In this document: in pieces, positions 6,201 through 6,959 of the stretch
How the letters are laid out: each line of letters begins with the position of its first letter
Numbering within the stretch: the stretch's first letter is position 1
Source of the DNA: JAABSP01 sp011390135
GTDB lineage: Bacteria; Desulfobacterota; Desulfobacteria; Desulfobacterales; JAABSP01
Direction of reading: 5' to 3'
Length of the DNA stretch: 6,959 nt
NCBI GenBank assembly: GCA_011390135.1
Contig: JAABSZ010000206.1
Location: 1 to 6,959 of the forward strand
Translations under genes and position numbers: made by a program
Notes under the pieces: generated by a model
The model's input: only the letters and a program-made list of their open reading frames with translations
The model's database searches: none
Told to the model about the DNA's origin: nothing

Positions 6201-6959
6201 TGGCTTCCCGCATAATAGAGATCCTTCAGGCCCACCCGATCCTCCACATCTGAAAGCCCCCGTCCGCTGACCACGGCAACGGTGCAGATCCGGCCGAGCT
6301 TTTTCAAAATCTTCCGCATCTCTTCGGAGAGGTGGGCCCGGTCCGGCTGATCCACGATCGGGGCAAGGGTTCCGTCGAAATCGAGAAAGAGTATGGGGGT
6401 CTTGCCCTTGAGCCGGTCCCGGATCTCTTCAAAATAATCCAGTGCCAAAGGAACATCTCCGGCATCTCTTTTCGAACTCCGGGGAGATTCTTTCGATTGC
6501 CCCGGGGATTCATCCAGCTCTTTGAGATCCGAGACAACCCGATCCGCACCGTTTTGGTAAAGTGCATCATTGATCCCGTTCCGATCCACACCGACCACCC
6601 AGCCGAAGTCTCCGCTACGGCCCGCCTCCACGCCGGAGATGGCATCCTCCACCACCACGGCTTGCTCCGGCCGGACCCCGAGCTGCCGGGCCGCGGCCAG
6701 AAAGGTATCGGGCGCAGGCTTCCCCTTGAGGTTCTGCTCCGCACCGTCGATCCCGTCCACCCGTGCTTCGAAAAGATCGGTCAGCCCGGTCTTCTCCAGA
6801 ATGGTTCTGCAGTTTTTGCTGGAGGAGACGATCGCGGTCTTTATGCCCCTCTTCCGGAGGTTTTTGATCAGATCGACCGTGGAATGGTAGACCTTGACAT
6901 CCCCCTCCTCCTTTAAAATCTTCTGGAACAGCTCATTTTTCCGGTTGCCCAGCCCGCAG
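3230..6959 (-). CDS. otsB: Three-domain trehalose enzyme: HAD phosphoglucomutase-like, trehalose-6-phosphatase, GH65 phosphorylase (5' end outside the window)
   Basis: Open without a stop for 1242 codons from the window edge; residue 1 below is the first visible one (codon 6958-6956). Residues 1-150 are the second part of a beta-phosphoglucomutase-like HAD domain: motif II IVSSSKN (43-49), motif III GKPAPD (79-84, Lys80), motif IV VVVEDAISGVEAG (101-113). The DxD nucleophile lies outside the window. After a charged linker comes a complete trehalose-6-phosphate phosphatase: LDFDGTLAPI (192-201), VVSGRG (229-234), GSHGFEIHG (251-259), WHKGRALE (349-356), GDDLTDEDAF (377-386). From about 440 to the end is a GH65 enzyme with GHILWDELFIFP (794-805), the general acid in GVMGPDEYH (Glu937) and the phosphate-site motif HGSTLS (1103-1108). 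The order matches mycobacterial OtsB1 (Rv2006, 1327 residues), so roughly 85 residues are missing. No signal peptide is visible, but the true N-terminus is not seen; the protein is probably cytoplasmic. Joint action on trehalose is inferred; the GH65 substrate could be another alpha-glucoside. A GTG at 6760 is not the start, because the HAD domain continues upstream. Confidence 0.93.
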   Translation of the reverse strand, partial: CGLGNRKNELFQKILKEEGDVKVYHSTVDLIKNLRKRGIKTAIVSSSKNCRTILEKTGLTDLFEARVDGIDGAEQNLKGKPAPDTFLAAARQLGVRPEQAVVVEDAISGVEAGRSGDFGWVVGVDRNGINDALYQNGADRVVSDLKELDESPGQSKESPRSSKRDAGDVPLALDYFEEIRDRLKGKTPILFLDFDGTLAPIVDQPDRAHLSEEMRKILKKLGRICTVAVVSGRGLSDVEDRVGLKDLYYAGSHGFEIHGPNGENFQHDEGVKALPDLDAAQSFLEEKLEDIEGVLVERKKFSIAIHYRNVAEADTDGVAQAVDAAAAEWEGLRKSGGKKIFELQPDIDWHKGRALEHLMETFGAGAHPDGKLPLYIGDDLTDEDAFAAIEETGIGIVVHDPSQEGRRSTKAQYRLADVDGVIDFLERFLEVVTEEQSETNWSLTYEGFDPENQRLREALCTLGNGYFCTRGAAEESQADDIHYPGTYLAGGYNRLKTEVRGKIVENEDLVNMPNWLPLTFRIEDGEWFDLRKVKILYYRQKLDLKRGVLHRKIRFRDDDGRITRVMSRRLVHMSCSHLAAQELTVSPENWEGSIEFRTALDGRVTNAGVARYSDLNGHHLRPVEELIFGDEIIGIRVETSQSHLQVAQSARTRIYRNHQPVTVDRKTLTESGYAAQYFRVNVDKKIPATVEKVVSMYTSRDPAVSDVCLETRKEVLDAGIFDELLRTQTLIWEQLWSYFDITFEDRDQKRGDRISKILHLHIFHLLQTASVNSMVMDLDVGVPSRGWHGEAYRGHILWDELFIFPTYNWRLPEITKELLMYRYRRLAEARTAAREAGFKGAMYPWQSGSNGKEESQKIHLNPRSGRWIPDNSNRQRHVNAAIAYNIYHYYQVTRDIEFLAFYGGEMILEIARFWSGIATYNAKSGRYEISGVMGPDEYHEAYPNAETPGLDNNAYTNVMAVWVLERAMNVLDILPEDMAVYLRAKLDIDDEELARWEKITRKMKIPFHDEGIISQFEGYEQLKEFDWEGYKEKYGDIQRLDRILESENDSPNRYKLSKQADVLMLFYLLPAEEISEIFERLGYPFEYETIPKNIDYYLKRTAHGSTLSWMVHSWVLARSDRARSWELFNDALCSDVADIQGGTTPEGIHLGAMAGTVDQMQRGYTGIMGREDVVWFDPCLPEELDRLSLQVRYRGCFLKVEVTTERLTVTALRARAYPIKVGCNGEVVELGEQESRIFDIQR

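Noticed and set aside
3623..6253. A plus-strand open frame of 876 codons opposite the trehalose fusion gene
   Set aside because: It is the antisense shadow of a GC-rich coding region. The minus strand encodes three recognisable catalytic domains through this interval, and the plus frame shows no family motif and no ribosome site.
3230..6760. GTG at 6760 as the start of the trehalose fusion protein
   Set aside because: The frame stays open to the window edge and the upstream residues contain HAD motif II (IVSSSKN), so the true start lies outside the window.

Overview
This is a moderately GC-rich bacterial window in which every gene I can support lies on the minus strand, so transcription runs from high to low coordinates. 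Third codon positions are mostly G or C in the large genes. Nothing identifies the organism firmly. The gene content would fit an environmental proteobacterium or desulfobacterial-type organism, but that is a guess.

Right part (6959 to 3230): one very long open frame, cut by the window edge, encodes a three-part sugar enzyme. Its parts are a beta-phosphoglucomutase-like HAD domain, a trehalose-6-phosphate phosphatase, and a glycoside hydrolase family 65 (GH65) phosphorylase. This is the domain order of mycobacterial OtsB1 (Rv2006). Read as a pathway, the protein could take trehalose-6-phosphate to trehalose, split trehalose with phosphate into glucose and beta-glucose-1-phosphate, and convert the latter to glucose-6-phosphate. 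It ends at a strong hairpin terminator (3185-3210).

Middle (3184 to 2895): an intergenic region. It holds what looks like a frameshifted gene remnant (3021-3132), a 10-bp imperfect palindrome, and a good sigma-70-like promoter that fires leftward.

Left part (2894 to 1): a defence cassette that is probably one transcription unit. It opens with a small VapB-type antitoxin that has no VapC toxin. Next come a D12-class adenine DNA methyltransferase and, overlapping it by 8 bp, an HNH nuclease with a helix-turn-helix-like N-terminus. A 172-bp non-coding spacer of unlike texture follows. Then comes a possible PD-(D/E)XK-like nuclease that stops just after its putative catalytic motif, and 3 bp later the start of a C5-cytosine DNA methyltransferase that runs off the window. 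The simplest reading is two restriction-modification modules of different chemistry stacked behind an orphan antitoxin. The first looks intact and the second may have a damaged nuclease.
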